This document shows positions 14,988 to 24,202 of a stretch of 64,000 bases of DNA, piece after piece. Location: positions 1-64,000 of the forward strand of contig JAFRGW010000090.1 in the NCBI GenBank assembly GCA_017433615.1, in the 5' to 3' direction. This DNA comes from Eubacterium sp. Lineage in GTDB: Bacteria > Bacillota > Clostridia > Lachnospirales > Lachnospiraceae. Each line of letters starts with the position of its first letter. The stretch's first letter is position 1. The position numbers were made by a program, and so were the translations under genes. The notes beneath the pieces are model-generated. The model saw only the letters and a program-made list of their open reading frames with translations. It had not been told where the DNA came from and searched no databases.

Positions 14988-17900
14988 TCAGTCGGTTACC
15001 GCGACATTGGAGACGCCGCCCTCTGCTGCATTGCCGGTCAGAATCTGTCCCTCGTCTTCTGTGTTGTAATAATACTGAAGGACATCGCTGGCCACCAGAC
15101 ATGAGTTCTGTGAACTATATCCATAAGCAATACGGATGGCAAACGCGATCGCATCATCATCATTATATGTGGTGGAGCCGATGATCAGAGAATGGCTCGG
15201 CCGGTTGTTGGCTTCCTGCGCCGTTCCTGTCTTGCCGTATACGTCAAACGGAAGCAGCATCATGGTCTCATTTTCCTGCATGGCTTCATGCATGCCCTGG
15301 TGGATCGCCTCCCAGATATAATCCGGAAGTTCTGTCTTCTTGGCAATGGTCGGTGAGAATTCCTTCAGCAGGTTGCCGTCCGGATCGGTTACCTTGCTCA
15401 GGAGATTCAGGTCATAGCTGACACCCTCGTTTGCAATGGTGGCTGCATAGCGTGACAACTGTGAGGTTGTATACTGATGCGCGCCCTGTCCGATTGCGGA
15501 AGGAATGGCTAGATCGTCCGTGACATGCGGCGATGATTCCGTGATCTGAATATCCGTTTTCTGGTCAAGTGCAAACATGGCAGAATACTTCTGGATGGTT
15601 GCCAGAGACGTATTCTGGCTGAAGTTCTCTTCTGAGTCAAGTCCGAGACGGTACCCGATGGTACAGAAAAAGACATTGCAGGAGTGCTGGATTCCGCCGA
15701 TGACATCCAGCGATCCGTGACCGGTGCGGTACCAGCAGTGAAGCTGATCGCTCTCATCCAGAATATCCACACCAAACAGGCCGGTACACTCGATCTCTGT
15801 GTCCATGTTGATGACGCCCTCATTCAGGCCTGCGGCTGCCATGACCGGCTTGTAAGTTGAACCGGGCGCGGTGAGCTGCTGTGTCGCCTTGTTGTAGAAC
15901 GGCGTGGAAAGATCGTTGTAAAGCTTGTTGTAATAATCGGTATCCATCTCGTTTGCCAGACGGTTGTTGTCGTAGCCCGGGTACGTGACCAGCGCACGTA
16001 CCTCGCCTGTATCCGGGTCATTGATTACAATCGAACCGGAACAGGGGTCCAGCGCGAGCATGGCAGGCGTGATTTCCAGAGAGCGGATTTTCTCTGCCAT
16101 GAAATCATACGGAACAATACTGCCGCTCTGCAGCGAAGCATAAAGATCATCATGTGAATTCAGGATTCCCTGATCATACAGGATTTTACAGAGATCGGCA
16201 GGATCAACCTGATCGTCCAGCAGCATATAATGATAAATGATCCGGGCAAATGCTGTGCGGTCTACCAGATGCAGCACAAGATGATCGATGACTGCCTGAT
16301 AGATTTCTTCAGAATCCATATAGCTGCTGTCATTGGCGAGCTTTGAAATATCGATCCAGTCCTGTTTTGCCGCATAATGCAGAAAATCGATAAAGGATAC
16401 ACTCTCGTCTTTGAAATACGCCTGGTAAATGTCGTCGCTCTCATCCATCTTGTCAGAATTCAGAATCCCGGTGTCCTGGATCAGATAGCGGTTGCAGATG
16501 TAATCAAGATAATCCTTGTATTCATCCGTGAGATCTTTGTAGGCAGGCATTGCGCCGCCGCCGAGTTCTTCGGTGATCCATTTCAGGATCTGGTCCTGCT
16601 TCTGCTGATAACGCTCGTAAACAGCTTTCTCTGTTTCACTTGCATCCGGCTCTGAAAAATGTGTGATATCAATGACGTTATTGTTGATCAGCGCGTAATA
16701 AACATCATAGATCGGAATGTAGAGTTCATTGTCGGCATCTTCTACTTCTTCCGGGCCGTATTTGGTATTCTGCAGACGCAGCAGCAGAATACCGGCAATG
16801 CGCTGTTCAAGAATCTGATAGCATGCATTTTGCAGTTCTGAATCAATTGTCAGGTAAACGTCATTTCCCTGTACCGGCTGGACACGGGATTTTTCATCAA
16901 TGGAAAGAACCTTTCCCAGGTTGTCAACGGTGATATCTTCTGATCCTTCCGTTCCCTGCAGGGTCGTCTCCATGTACTGCTCAATGCCGGCTTTTCCGAT
17001 GATGGAGTTGCTGGTATATTGTTCGTTCTGTTTTTCGAGTTCTGCCAGCTCTTCTGCCGATGGTTTACCGGTATATCCGATGATCGGCGCAAAGGCCATC
17101 GGATCATTGTAGACACGCTTGTAATCCTCGGAGATCGAAACACCCTGCAGATGATCAGAACGCTCCTCAATCGCAGCAACAGTTTCATCGGAGACATCCT
17201 CTGCAACGGTCACAGGAACATAGCGCTGGTAACTGATCAGCGAGAGCTGGTACCGCACGATGATAATGCGCAGCATCTCTTCTTTGGTGAGTTCCTGCGG
17301 GATTCCGTTGCTCTCGAGTTCTTCCGGGGTGTACGGGTTCTCCTCATTCACCAGCATGAAGCGCTCCGCGGCCAGATAATGCATGATATCTTCAGCAGAG
17401 GCATTTGCCTCCGCCTCTGTCATCTCATCGGCGCGCTGATAGCCGAAAATATCGGCGCGGAAACGGTCTCTGGAAACACCCTCGTCGACATCAAAGACGT
17501 AATTGTCATCTTCGTCGACAATGATGTGGAAATTATGGGAAAGAAGATCTCCCTTTTTGACAATCAGCGAGGTCAGTTCGTAGATCTCGCCGTTCATCGC
17601 GAGATTTTTTTCACGTGTCGTGTTGTAGCTTCCGTTGTCTTCGATGGTCACGGTATTGGCAAGTTCGTTATAGGCCAGCAGCTTTCCTTTTACATCATAG
17701 ATATTGCCGCGGGTGCCCGGAACCATTCGCTTCCGGCTTGTCATAACCGTGAAATTGTCAGCATAGGTTCTTCCATCAACAATCTGCAGCTTGAAAATCC
17801 GTGCAACAAGAATAAGACTCATTGTCAGAAAGACAATGAGCAGCAGGATGATCCGGTTTGTAAAAAACTGCTGCAGTTTCCTGATTATTTTCTTAGCCAA
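14988..17900 (-). CDS. mrdA: Penicillin-binding protein 2 (class B PBP), long form
   Basis: The transpeptidase of the elongasome. It has an N-terminal membrane helix (about 15-36), a pedestal/dimerisation domain (about 45-350) and a C-terminal transpeptidase domain with Ser681 (STYK), Ser740 (SCN) and Lys890 (KTGTAQ). At 970 residues it is some 300 longer than E. coli PBP2. The extra length is mostly an acidic, helix-rich segment of about 250 residues (365-620) between pedestal and transpeptidase domains, full of Asp/Glu/Tyr. Its start overlaps mreD by 16 bases. All active-site motifs are intact, so the enzyme should be functional. Confidence 0.94.
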   Translation of the reverse strand: MAKKIIRKLQQFFTNRIILLLIVFLTMSLILVARIFKLQIVDGRTYADNFTVMTSRKRMVPGTRGNIYDVKGKLLAYNELANTVTIEDNGSYNTTREKNLAMNGEIYELTSLIVKKGDLLSHNFHIIVDEDDNYVFDVDEGVSRDRFRADIFGYQRADEMTEAEANASAEDIMHYLAAERFMLVNEENPYTPEELESNGIPQELTKEEMLRIIIVRYQLSLISYQRYVPVTVAEDVSDETVAAIEERSDHLQGVSISEDYKRVYNDPMAFAPIIGYTGKPSAEELAELEKQNEQYTSNSIIGKAGIEQYMETTLQGTEGSEDITVDNLGKVLSIDEKSRVQPVQGNDVYLTIDSELQNACYQILEQRIAGILLLRLQNTKYGPEEVEDADNELYIPIYDVYYALINNNVIDITHFSEPDASETEKAVYERYQQKQDQILKWITEELGGGAMPAYKDLTDEYKDYLDYICNRYLIQDTGILNSDKMDESDDIYQAYFKDESVSFIDFLHYAAKQDWIDISKLANDSSYMDSEEIYQAVIDHLVLHLVDRTAFARIIYHYMLLDDQVDPADLCKILYDQGILNSHDDLYASLQSGSIVPYDFMAEKIRSLEITPAMLALDPCSGSIVINDPDTGEVRALVTYPGYDNNRLANEMDTDYYNKLYNDLSTPFYNKATQQLTAPGSTYKPVMAAAGLNEGVINMDTEIECTGLFGVDILDESDQLHCWYRTGHGSLDVIGGIQHSCNVFFCTIGYRLGLDSEENFSQNTSLATIQKYSAMFALDQKTDIQITESSPHVTDDLAIPSAIGQGAHQYTTSQLSRYAATIANEGVSYDLNLLSKVTDPDGNLLKEFSPTIAKKTELPDYIWEAIHQGMHEAMQENETMMLLPFDVYGKTGTAQEANNRPSHSLIIGSTTYNDDDAIAFAIRIAYGYSSQNSCLVASDVLQYYYNTEDEGQILTGNAAEGGVSNVAVTD

Positions 17901-18415
17901 GGTGACTGTTGCTCCTCCAGTTCATAAGCCGAGAGCTTCTGGTTGATTCTGAAAAAGAGTTTATACAGAATAAATGTAAAAATTACAGATGAAACAAGCT
18001 CCGGCATAATTGCAAGCCGCAGGTACTTCCCGAAGGTATAATGCCCGCCGCTGAAAACACTGTACAGAAAGAAACAGAATCCGTAAAAGAATTCAGAAAT
18101 CGATACAAGGATAACCGGCATCTTCAGATCTTCATCGAAGAAAATCTTGCAGAGAAAGCCGTTCGCATATCCGGTCAGCATCATAAGAAGTGCGTGAAAA
18201 CCAAGCCCCGGTCCGTAAAACAGATCAAGTACAAGACCGGCCGCAAATCCCATCCAGATCCCGCTGCGTCTGCCGCGCATAAAGCCGGTGGAAACGACAT
18301 AGATCAGCAGCAGATTCGGCCGCAGAAATACCGCCGGTATCCACGGCAGCACAGACATCTGCAGCAGTGCCAGGATCAGGATAATAATGGCTGATACAAT
18401 GATGCGGCGCCTCAT
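17885..18415 (-). CDS. mreD: Rod shape-determining protein MreD
   Basis: A 176-residue integral membrane protein with five or six helices, including RPNLLLIYVVSTGFMRG and GLVLDLFYGPGLGFHAL, the typical MreD region. It links MreC and the synthases in the elongasome. It overlaps mreC by four bases (ATGA) and mrdA by 16 bases, which implies translational coupling. Confidence 0.92.
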   Translation of the reverse strand: MRRRIIVSAIIILILALLQMSVLPWIPAVFLRPNLLLIYVVSTGFMRGRRSGIWMGFAAGLVLDLFYGPGLGFHALLMMLTGYANGFLCKIFFDEDLKMPVILVSISEFFYGFCFFLYSVFSGGHYTFGKYLRLAIMPELVSSVIFTFILYKLFFRINQKLSAYELEEQQSPWLRK

Positions 18416-19266
18416 TTTCCACCTCCGGTATCTTTTGTCTGCTTGATGACAAGGACTTCCTGGAGATGTGCAAAATCCACAGCCGGAACAATGTATCCGG
18501 TCTTGGTCAGACGGTTGGAATCTTCATCGACTTGCATAATGTATCCGATCAGGATGCCTTCAAGATATTTGTCACTGATGTTTGATGTGACAATTTTCTC
18601 GCCGGCTATAATTTCATTTTCCGTATTCATCTGACCGAAAGGAAGACGGTCATCTTCCATCGCACTCATATCGCCGTATACAATACAGGTATCCAGTGTC
18701 GTGGCTGTCATGCCGCTGACATTGCTGGCATCGTCGATGATCGAGCGCACAATTGCCCAGTTGCTTCCGACCTGTGTGACGATGCCGACAAGACCGCTTC
18801 CGCTGACAACATTCATATCAACCGTAATGCCGTCATTGCTGCCGCGGTTAATCGTAAACTGGTGAAACCAGTTGCCGGATTCCTTGGCAATTACATTTGC
18901 GCCAATTTTCTCGTACTGCGAAAAATCGCCGTCGAGCTGGTACAGATCCCGCAGCCGTTTGAGTTCATCCTGCTCACGGGCCAGCGTGGTGTTCTCGGCC
19001 TCAAGCTCATCGACGCGCGCTTTCAGTTCGCTGTTTTCCGCGCTGAGCTCCTTGACATTCTGAAAACCGGCGGCCTGTCCTGCCAGCCAGGTCCCGACAT
19101 GGTTAATACCGTTCTGCAGCGGTACAATTGCGATTCCGCCGGCCTGCTGCAGTGGTGCCACAGGCAGCAGACTTGTAAACGTCAGTGCAATCATCGCAAT
19201 ACAGGCAAATATCAGACATACGAGAATATGCCTGCTCTTAATATGTTTGCGTTTGTTTCTCTTCAT
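18412..19266 (-). CDS. mreC: Rod shape-determining protein MreC
   Basis: A 284-residue bitopic protein: basic N-terminus, one membrane helix (about 12-34), a coiled coil (about 68-110, Leu/Glu-rich ELSAENSELKARVDELEAEN) and the two beta-barrel domains typical of MreC (NRGSNDGITVDMNVV, GLVGIVTQVGSNWAIV). It lies outside the membrane and activates PBP2-RodA. It follows mreB after 16 bases. Confidence 0.94.
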   Translation of the reverse strand: MKRNKRKHIKSRHILVCLIFACIAMIALTFTSLLPVAPLQQAGGIAIVPLQNGINHVGTWLAGQAAGFQNVKELSAENSELKARVDELEAENTTLAREQDELKRLRDLYQLDGDFSQYEKIGANVIAKESGNWFHQFTINRGSNDGITVDMNVVSGSGLVGIVTQVGSNWAIVRSIIDDASNVSGMTATTLDTCIVYGDMSAMEDDRLPFGQMNTENEIIAGEKIVTSNISDKYLEGILIGYIMQVDEDSNRLTKTGYIVPAVDFAHLQEVLVIKQTKDTGGGK

Positions 19267-19282
19267 GACATCCTCTGTTTAT

Positions 19283-20278
19283 TTATGCAAGATACGCCTT
19301 GAAAGCCGCATCTGAAATAATTTCCTTGATTCCGCAGACTGTGTGGAGATCATAATGACCGGAGATACGCACCGCGCATTCCAGTCTGCCGTTCAAATAC
19401 CTGGGAAGTCCGGTAATCTTCGTGCTGCCGCCGCAGAGATAGATCCCCTCTTCCAGAATAACTGTCCGGATCTGCGGCGGGATACGCTGCAGAAAGCGGA
19501 GAATCTCATCCGTGATCTTATCCAACTCCGAGCGCACTGCGGAAGTGACCGTGAACGTCGTCACGACACCGCTGCGCGGCAGACCGTTCCGCGTGTCGAT
19601 GCCGGTTACTTTGCGCGCCTCAAGCCTGCTGCCCGAGAGATCCGTGAGGGACAGCTTCAGCCGCTTTGCGGTTTTCCCGCTGATCATAAAATGATTCTTC
19701 CGGCGCACGGCAGCCACAATGGCATCATTGAGACTCTGGCCGCCGATCGGAATTGCAGTGCTGATCAGAATACGCCCGTCTGCGATGACAGAAAAACAGG
19801 TGTTCTGTGCGCCGAAATTGATCAGCATGGTTCCTTTGGGATTCGTGATGGGAATTCCGAAAGCAACCGCGTCGGCAATGGCACGCTCCACCATGTAGAT
19901 CCGGCTTCTTCTGAGCATGCCTCTTGACGCGATGGTGTGATAGGCACGTTTTTCAATTTCTGACATATCTGTGGGAACCGAAAAATACAGCGACGGTCCG
20001 TAACCGATCCGGCTCTGTGTGCGCTCGAGAAGTGTATGAAGAACTGCTTCCATCATGGAAACATCACTAATACGCCCGTTAGACATCGGGGTATATACCT
20101 CGATATTCTCGGGCGTTTTTCCGGACAGTTCATAGGCGTCATTTCCGATTGCAAATACAGATTCCGCATCGCGGATTGCAATCATATTGCGCTCTTTCTG
20201 AATCTGTTCGCTGTTGTGATCATATATTTTCACCGTACTGGTGCCAATATCAATTCCAAAACTGTGATGAAGCGCCAT
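19283..20278 (-). CDS. mreB: Actin-like shape protein MreB
   Basis: A 331-residue MreB/Mbl-family actin homologue that forms filaments under the membrane and guides elongation. The phosphate-1 loop is FGIDIGTSTVKIY; phosphate-2 region GTMLINFGAQNTCF; adenosine loop EGIYLCGGSTKITGLP. It differs somewhat from canonical MreB: the phosphate-2 region reads NFGAQ, not the usual DIGGGT-type sequence. A paralogue more typical in sequence may exist elsewhere in the genome. It leads mreC-mreD-mrdA-rodA and follows radC by 21 bases. Confidence 0.88.
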   Translation of the reverse strand: MALHHSFGIDIGTSTVKIYDHNSEQIQKERNMIAIRDAESVFAIGNDAYELSGKTPENIEVYTPMSNGRISDVSMMEAVLHTLLERTQSRIGYGPSLYFSVPTDMSEIEKRAYHTIASRGMLRRSRIYMVERAIADAVAFGIPITNPKGTMLINFGAQNTCFSVIADGRILISTAIPIGGQSLNDAIVAAVRRKNHFMISGKTAKRLKLSLTDLSGSRLEARKVTGIDTRNGLPRSGVVTTFTVTSAVRSELDKITDEILRFLQRIPPQIRTVILEEGIYLCGGSTKITGLPRYLNGRLECAVRISGHYDLHTVCGIKEIISDAAFKAYLA

Positions 20279-20299
20279 CCTTCATCGTTCCCCTCTCTT

Positions 20300-21067
20300 C
20301 TACAATCCTGCTGTCTGAAAAAATGCAGAATCACTGTCCGGAAGCTGCAGCTGCGCCGGAGAAATCTCCCACACTGTCCGGTCGCCGCAGATGCTTTCAA
20401 AACACATATCCCCTATAATAATGTGATCCAGCAGATGGATTCCCAGCATCTCCCCTGCAGCACGCACCCGTTCTGTGACGAGCAGATCCTCGGGACTGGG
20501 CATCGCATCGCCGCTGGGATGGTTATGTACCAGAACAATCTGGACTGCATGCCAGGCCAGTGCGGCCAGGAAAACCTCGCGCGGCGAGATCAGAGAAAGA
20601 TTCACAGTCCCTCTTGTTATAATTTCATCCCCCAGCAGGTTGTTCTTCGTATCAAACATCATGCAGAGCACAATCTCCTGCTCTTCATGACGCAGACTTT
20701 CCATATAGTAATCCGCAATGGATTCCGGGTCATTAAACTTCAGACGCCGTTCAGCCGGTGTTCTGGCGATCCGCCGTGCAAGTTCTGCGACACACCGCAG
20801 CTGTACTGCCTTGACGGTGCCGATTCCCGGAATCGCGCGCAGTTCTTCGACAGAACGGTGAATGATTCCCACAAGACCGGTATATGCGCCCGTCTGTGAG
20901 AGGATCTCCTGTGCAAGTGCAACAGATGATTTTCCTTTTGTCCCTGTTCGCAGAATCACGGCAAGCAGTTCAGCATCTGAAAGTGCTGCCGGCCCGTTCT
21001 GAAGACATTTTTCATACGGTCGTTCTTCTTCCGGCAGCTCCATGATCGTTTTTTCTCTGTAATCCAT
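20300..21067 (-). CDS. radC: RadC-family JAB-domain protein
   Basis: A 255-residue protein with an N-terminal helix-hairpin-helix region (AIPGIGTVKAVQL) and a C-terminal JAB/MPN metal-binding domain with HNHPSGDAMPSPED. The name RadC is historical; a repair role is disputed and the biochemical activity is not established. Start ATG 21067 follows AAGGAGG at seven bases; a longer reading to 21088 would overlap that site. Its place immediately upstream of mreB is common in Gram-positive genomes. Confidence 0.9.
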   Translation of the reverse strand: MDYREKTIMELPEEERPYEKCLQNGPAALSDAELLAVILRTGTKGKSSVALAQEILSQTGAYTGLVGIIHRSVEELRAIPGIGTVKAVQLRCVAELARRIARTPAERRLKFNDPESIADYYMESLRHEEQEIVLCMMFDTKNNLLGDEIITRGTVNLSLISPREVFLAALAWHAVQIVLVHNHPSGDAMPSPEDLLVTERVRAAGEMLGIHLLDHIIIGDMCFESICGDRTVWEISPAQLQLPDSDSAFFQTAGL

Positions 21068-21217
21068 ATGTTTTCCTCCTTCTGTCATGACATGACAATC
21101 GCAGCATCAGAAGATGCCGCACGGATGAAAAGAACAGATTTTCAAAAACGATCAAAAGAATTGTATCACAGTTTCTGTGTTATGTATAGGAACAAACCAG
21201 AAAGAATCCAAAAAATA

Positions 21218-22927
21218 TCAACCAAATTTTTGGAAACGGGAGGCAACAGCCTCGGCAATTTTGATACCGTCCATGGCCGCAGATGTAATGCCGCCTGCAT
21301 AGCCGGCACCTTCTCCGCAGGGATAAATACCGCGGATATTGCTTTCAAAACCGGCGTCTCTGTCGATTCTGACAGGTGATGAAGTCCGGCTCTCCACACC
21401 GGAAAGAATCGTATCCGGATGGGCATAACCCGGCAGCTTTCTGTCAAATAAGAGGATCCCCTCTGCGATTCCTGCCGCGATCTCTTCCGGAAAAATGTGA
21501 AATACATCGCCCGCGCGCCACGCGCCCTTCATCACAGGCATCCACTTTTGATCCGGACTGGAGAATTCACTACCCGGGCCGGAAAAACCGGCAGCCGCAG
21601 CCGTCTGCAGTGCGGAATCCGGCAGCAGATTTTTGCTCTTCGCCGCGGCACAGAAATCAGAAAAACGCTGTACGGGAATCACGCCGCCGCCTGCACGGTA
21701 TGCGTTTTGTTCCAGCTGCCGCACAAATAATAAGCCTGAAAGTGCCTCGGGAAGTCCGGGTGCAGAACTGTCCTCCTGCAGAGAAGCCCGCATTTTCAGG
21801 TAATCATCCGGATTTACGGTCACAACGACGGCACTGTTTGCGTTTTCTGCATCTCTTGCATGATAGCTCATGCCGTTGACAGCCAGCATTCCCGGCTCCG
21901 AGGATGCATTTACGACATATCCGCCGGGACACATACAGAACGTATAAACGGCCCGTCCGGAGGAAAGCTGTGCCGTTAATTTATAATCAGCTGCACCGAC
22001 ATGCTCCGGATGTGCAGTACCGTACTGCTGCAGGTTGATCAGCGTCTGCGGATGTTCTGCCCGCACACCAACCGCAATCGGCTTCATTCGCATGGAAAGG
22101 CCTTTTCCGTAAAGCATCTGATAGGTATCCCGCGCAGAATGCCCGATGGCAGGAATCACGATTTCTGCGGGAATAAAAGTCCCGTCGGCAAGCTGTACAC
22201 CGGTAACCGCGCCGTCTTCAATGCGGATGTCGGTCACTTGTTTCTGAAAATGCACTTCGCCGCCCATGGATATGATCTGACGGCGCAGGTTCTCGACGAT
22301 CGAAACAAGCAGGTCTGTGCCGAGGTGTGGTTTTGCATCGTACAGGATTTCATCAGGCGCGCCGGCATTGTGAAACATCTGCAGAACCAGGCGATTCCGG
22401 CCCGCAGGATCCTTGACCCCGGTGTTCAGTTTCCCGTCTGAAAAGGTACCTGCCCCGCCCTCTCCGAACTGGACATTGGAATCCGGCTGCAGAATGCCGG
22501 TCTCCCAGAAGGTCTGCACGGTTCTGCGCCGGACAGAAGCTTCTTCGCCGCGTTCCAGCACAATGGGCCTGTACCCGTGTGATGCAAGCATGTGCGCACA
22601 GAACAGACCGGCCGGACCGCTCCCGATGATAACCGGCGGATGCTGCAGCTTCTCATTTCCCTGCTCCGGGAACCGGTAAACCGGCAGAGTGGTTTGCGTA
22701 ATATTTTTATGTCGATTATTTCGCAGAATTTTGCTCTCACCGGGCACTTCAAGCTCAACAGTGTAGGTGTGATACAGCAACGGTTTGCTGCGCGCATCAA
22801 CAGAACGCCGGATAATCTGAAAATGCCTGATATCCTGCGGCCGGATCCGGAGCATTCTGCAGGCTTTTTTCAGAACGGCATCCTCTGTGTGCGGAATTTC
22901 GAGCTTCAGCTGTGTGATTCTGATCAT
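21218..22927 (-). CDS. FAD-dependent oxidoreductase (COG2509-type)
   Basis: A 569-residue flavoprotein. The N-terminal ~90 residues form a small alpha/beta domain (RITQLKLEIPHTED...). Then comes a Rossmann FAD-binding fold (VIIGSGPAGLFCAHML) and the second FAD motif near the end (IRGIYPCGEGAGYAGGITSAAMDG). The segment NVQFGEGGAGTFSDGKLNTG is a hallmark of this uncharacterised family. Start ATG 22927 overlaps the stop of the preceding flavoprotein gene by four bases (ATGA) and has AAAGGAG upstream. Substrate unknown. Confidence 0.85.
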   Translation of the reverse strand: MIRITQLKLEIPHTEDAVLKKACRMLRIRPQDIRHFQIIRRSVDARSKPLLYHTYTVELEVPGESKILRNNRHKNITQTTLPVYRFPEQGNEKLQHPPVIIGSGPAGLFCAHMLASHGYRPIVLERGEEASVRRRTVQTFWETGILQPDSNVQFGEGGAGTFSDGKLNTGVKDPAGRNRLVLQMFHNAGAPDEILYDAKPHLGTDLLVSIVENLRRQIISMGGEVHFQKQVTDIRIEDGAVTGVQLADGTFIPAEIVIPAIGHSARDTYQMLYGKGLSMRMKPIAVGVRAEHPQTLINLQQYGTAHPEHVGAADYKLTAQLSSGRAVYTFCMCPGGYVVNASSEPGMLAVNGMSYHARDAENANSAVVVTVNPDDYLKMRASLQEDSSAPGLPEALSGLLFVRQLEQNAYRAGGGVIPVQRFSDFCAAAKSKNLLPDSALQTAAAAGFSGPGSEFSSPDQKWMPVMKGAWRAGDVFHIFPEEIAAGIAEGILLFDRKLPGYAHPDTILSGVESRTSSPVRIDRDAGFESNIRGIYPCGEGAGYAGGITSAAMDGIKIAEAVASRFQKFG

Positions 22928-24129
22928 TTTGTACAGCACTCCTTTTTGGCTGCGGCACTGGTTCCGGCCACATAGCCGCTGGACCATGCCCACTGCAGAT
23001 TATATCCGCCGCAGGCACCGTCTGCGTCAACTGCCTCTCCTGTAAAATACAGCCCCGGCAGATATCTGGACTGCAGATTTTCATCCAGTCCTGCTGTGGC
23101 AATGCCGCCGGAAGAAACCTGTGCAAAACGTCCGGATGCGGCATCCGTCACAGTAAGTCTGATCTGCTTGACTGCTTTTACAGCGGTTGTAATATCTGCC
23201 TTTTTCTGGACAAATACAGGAATCAGCTGTTCCGGCAGAAGCCCGCAAAAAAGCTGCCGCACCGTCTTCCAGGGCGCAGCTGCCTGCTGCATTTCCAGAC
23301 GGGCTTTCAGTTCCGCTTCTGAGAGATGCGGAACAAGGTCCAGAATTACCTGCACTTCCTGGTGTGCCTCCCGGACAGCCCGGACGGCAAACCGGCTGAT
23401 CTGGAAGACCGGTATTCCGGAAATGCCGTAATCCGCCAGCTGTACATTGCCCTCTTCCCGCATCTGCAGCACATTGTCAATCACCAGTGATACAGACGCC
23501 TGAATCCGTACGCCGGCCCATTTCTTCGCATAATCCCCGCGGACATGCAGCGGGACCAGTGCGGGCATAAATGGAAAATACGGCTGCCCGGTCTCTTCTG
23601 CGATTACCAATGCAGTATCCGAAGACCCGCGCACCGCAGATGCAGGACTGCCGCAGGCGGCAATCACGGCATCCGCAGAATAGGCCCATGTTTTTGTGCG
23701 GACGAGCAGACAATCTTCTGCTTTGCTGACGGACTGCACTTCCTCCCTTGTCTTAATCCTGACACCGAGATGTTCCGCTTCCAGAAGAAGCAGTTTCAGA
23801 ACCGTCTCCGCCTGTTCTGTACAGGGGTAAATCCATCCGTCACGGCTCTTCGGATACAGGCCGAGCCCCGTGAAGAAGGCAATGGTCTGGTCAGCATCAA
23901 AACGGCGGATAATCCGCCACAGATACTGCGGATCCGTTCCGCGGTAGCAGGAAGGATCCTGTGTCAGATTTGTCAGATTACATTTACCGTTGCCGCTTGC
24001 GAGCAGTTTCCGGCCGGGCCGGTCATTTCCCTCGAGGATTGTCACATGTGCCCCGCACCTGGCCGCCCAGATGGCAGCCATCAGACCGGAGGCACCGGCC
24101 CCGATGATCAGAATTTTTTTCTGCGGCAT
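22924..24129 (-). CDS. BaiN/HI0933-family FAD-dependent oxidoreductase
   Basis: A 401-residue flavoprotein of the family that includes BaiN, reported to reduce bile-acid intermediates in C. scindens. Motifs: N-terminal FAD loop ILIIGAGASGLMAAIWA, the family signature GRKLLASGNGKCNLTN, and the C-terminal ATAGLDENLQSRYLPGLYFTGE with AWSSGYVAG. The family is widespread in bacteria that do not touch bile acids, so a housekeeping role is as likely; no other bai genes are here. It overlaps the next flavoprotein gene by four bases. Confidence 0.86.
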   Translation of the reverse strand: MPQKKILIIGAGASGLMAAIWAARCGAHVTILEGNDRPGRKLLASGNGKCNLTNLTQDPSCYRGTDPQYLWRIIRRFDADQTIAFFTGLGLYPKSRDGWIYPCTEQAETVLKLLLLEAEHLGVRIKTREEVQSVSKAEDCLLVRTKTWAYSADAVIAACGSPASAVRGSSDTALVIAEETGQPYFPFMPALVPLHVRGDYAKKWAGVRIQASVSLVIDNVLQMREEGNVQLADYGISGIPVFQISRFAVRAVREAHQEVQVILDLVPHLSEAELKARLEMQQAAAPWKTVRQLFCGLLPEQLIPVFVQKKADITTAVKAVKQIRLTVTDAASGRFAQVSSGGIATAGLDENLQSRYLPGLYFTGEAVDADGACGGYNLQWAWSSGYVAGTSAAAKKECCTK

Positions 24130-24157
24130 AGCGAATCTCCTATAGAATAATTCTGTA

Positions 24158-24190
24158 GATCGTGCTCATCAACAATCCATGAGCACGATC
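24158..24190. other. 12-bp perfect inverted repeat between miaA and the BaiN-like gene
   Basis: GATCGTGCTCAT (24158-24169) and ATGAGCACGATC (24179-24190) with a nine-base loop. No T-run follows on the minus strand, so complete termination of the miaA transcript is unlikely. It may be an mRNA-stabilising or partial-termination hairpin inside the operon. Confidence 0.7.
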
Positions 24191-24202
24191 ATAATAATGC
24201 AT

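Noticed and set aside
22924..24129. A bile-acid 7-dehydroxylation function for the BaiN-like flavoprotein
   Set aside because: The family is widespread and no other bai gene is present; the neighbours are RNA and DNA maintenance genes.
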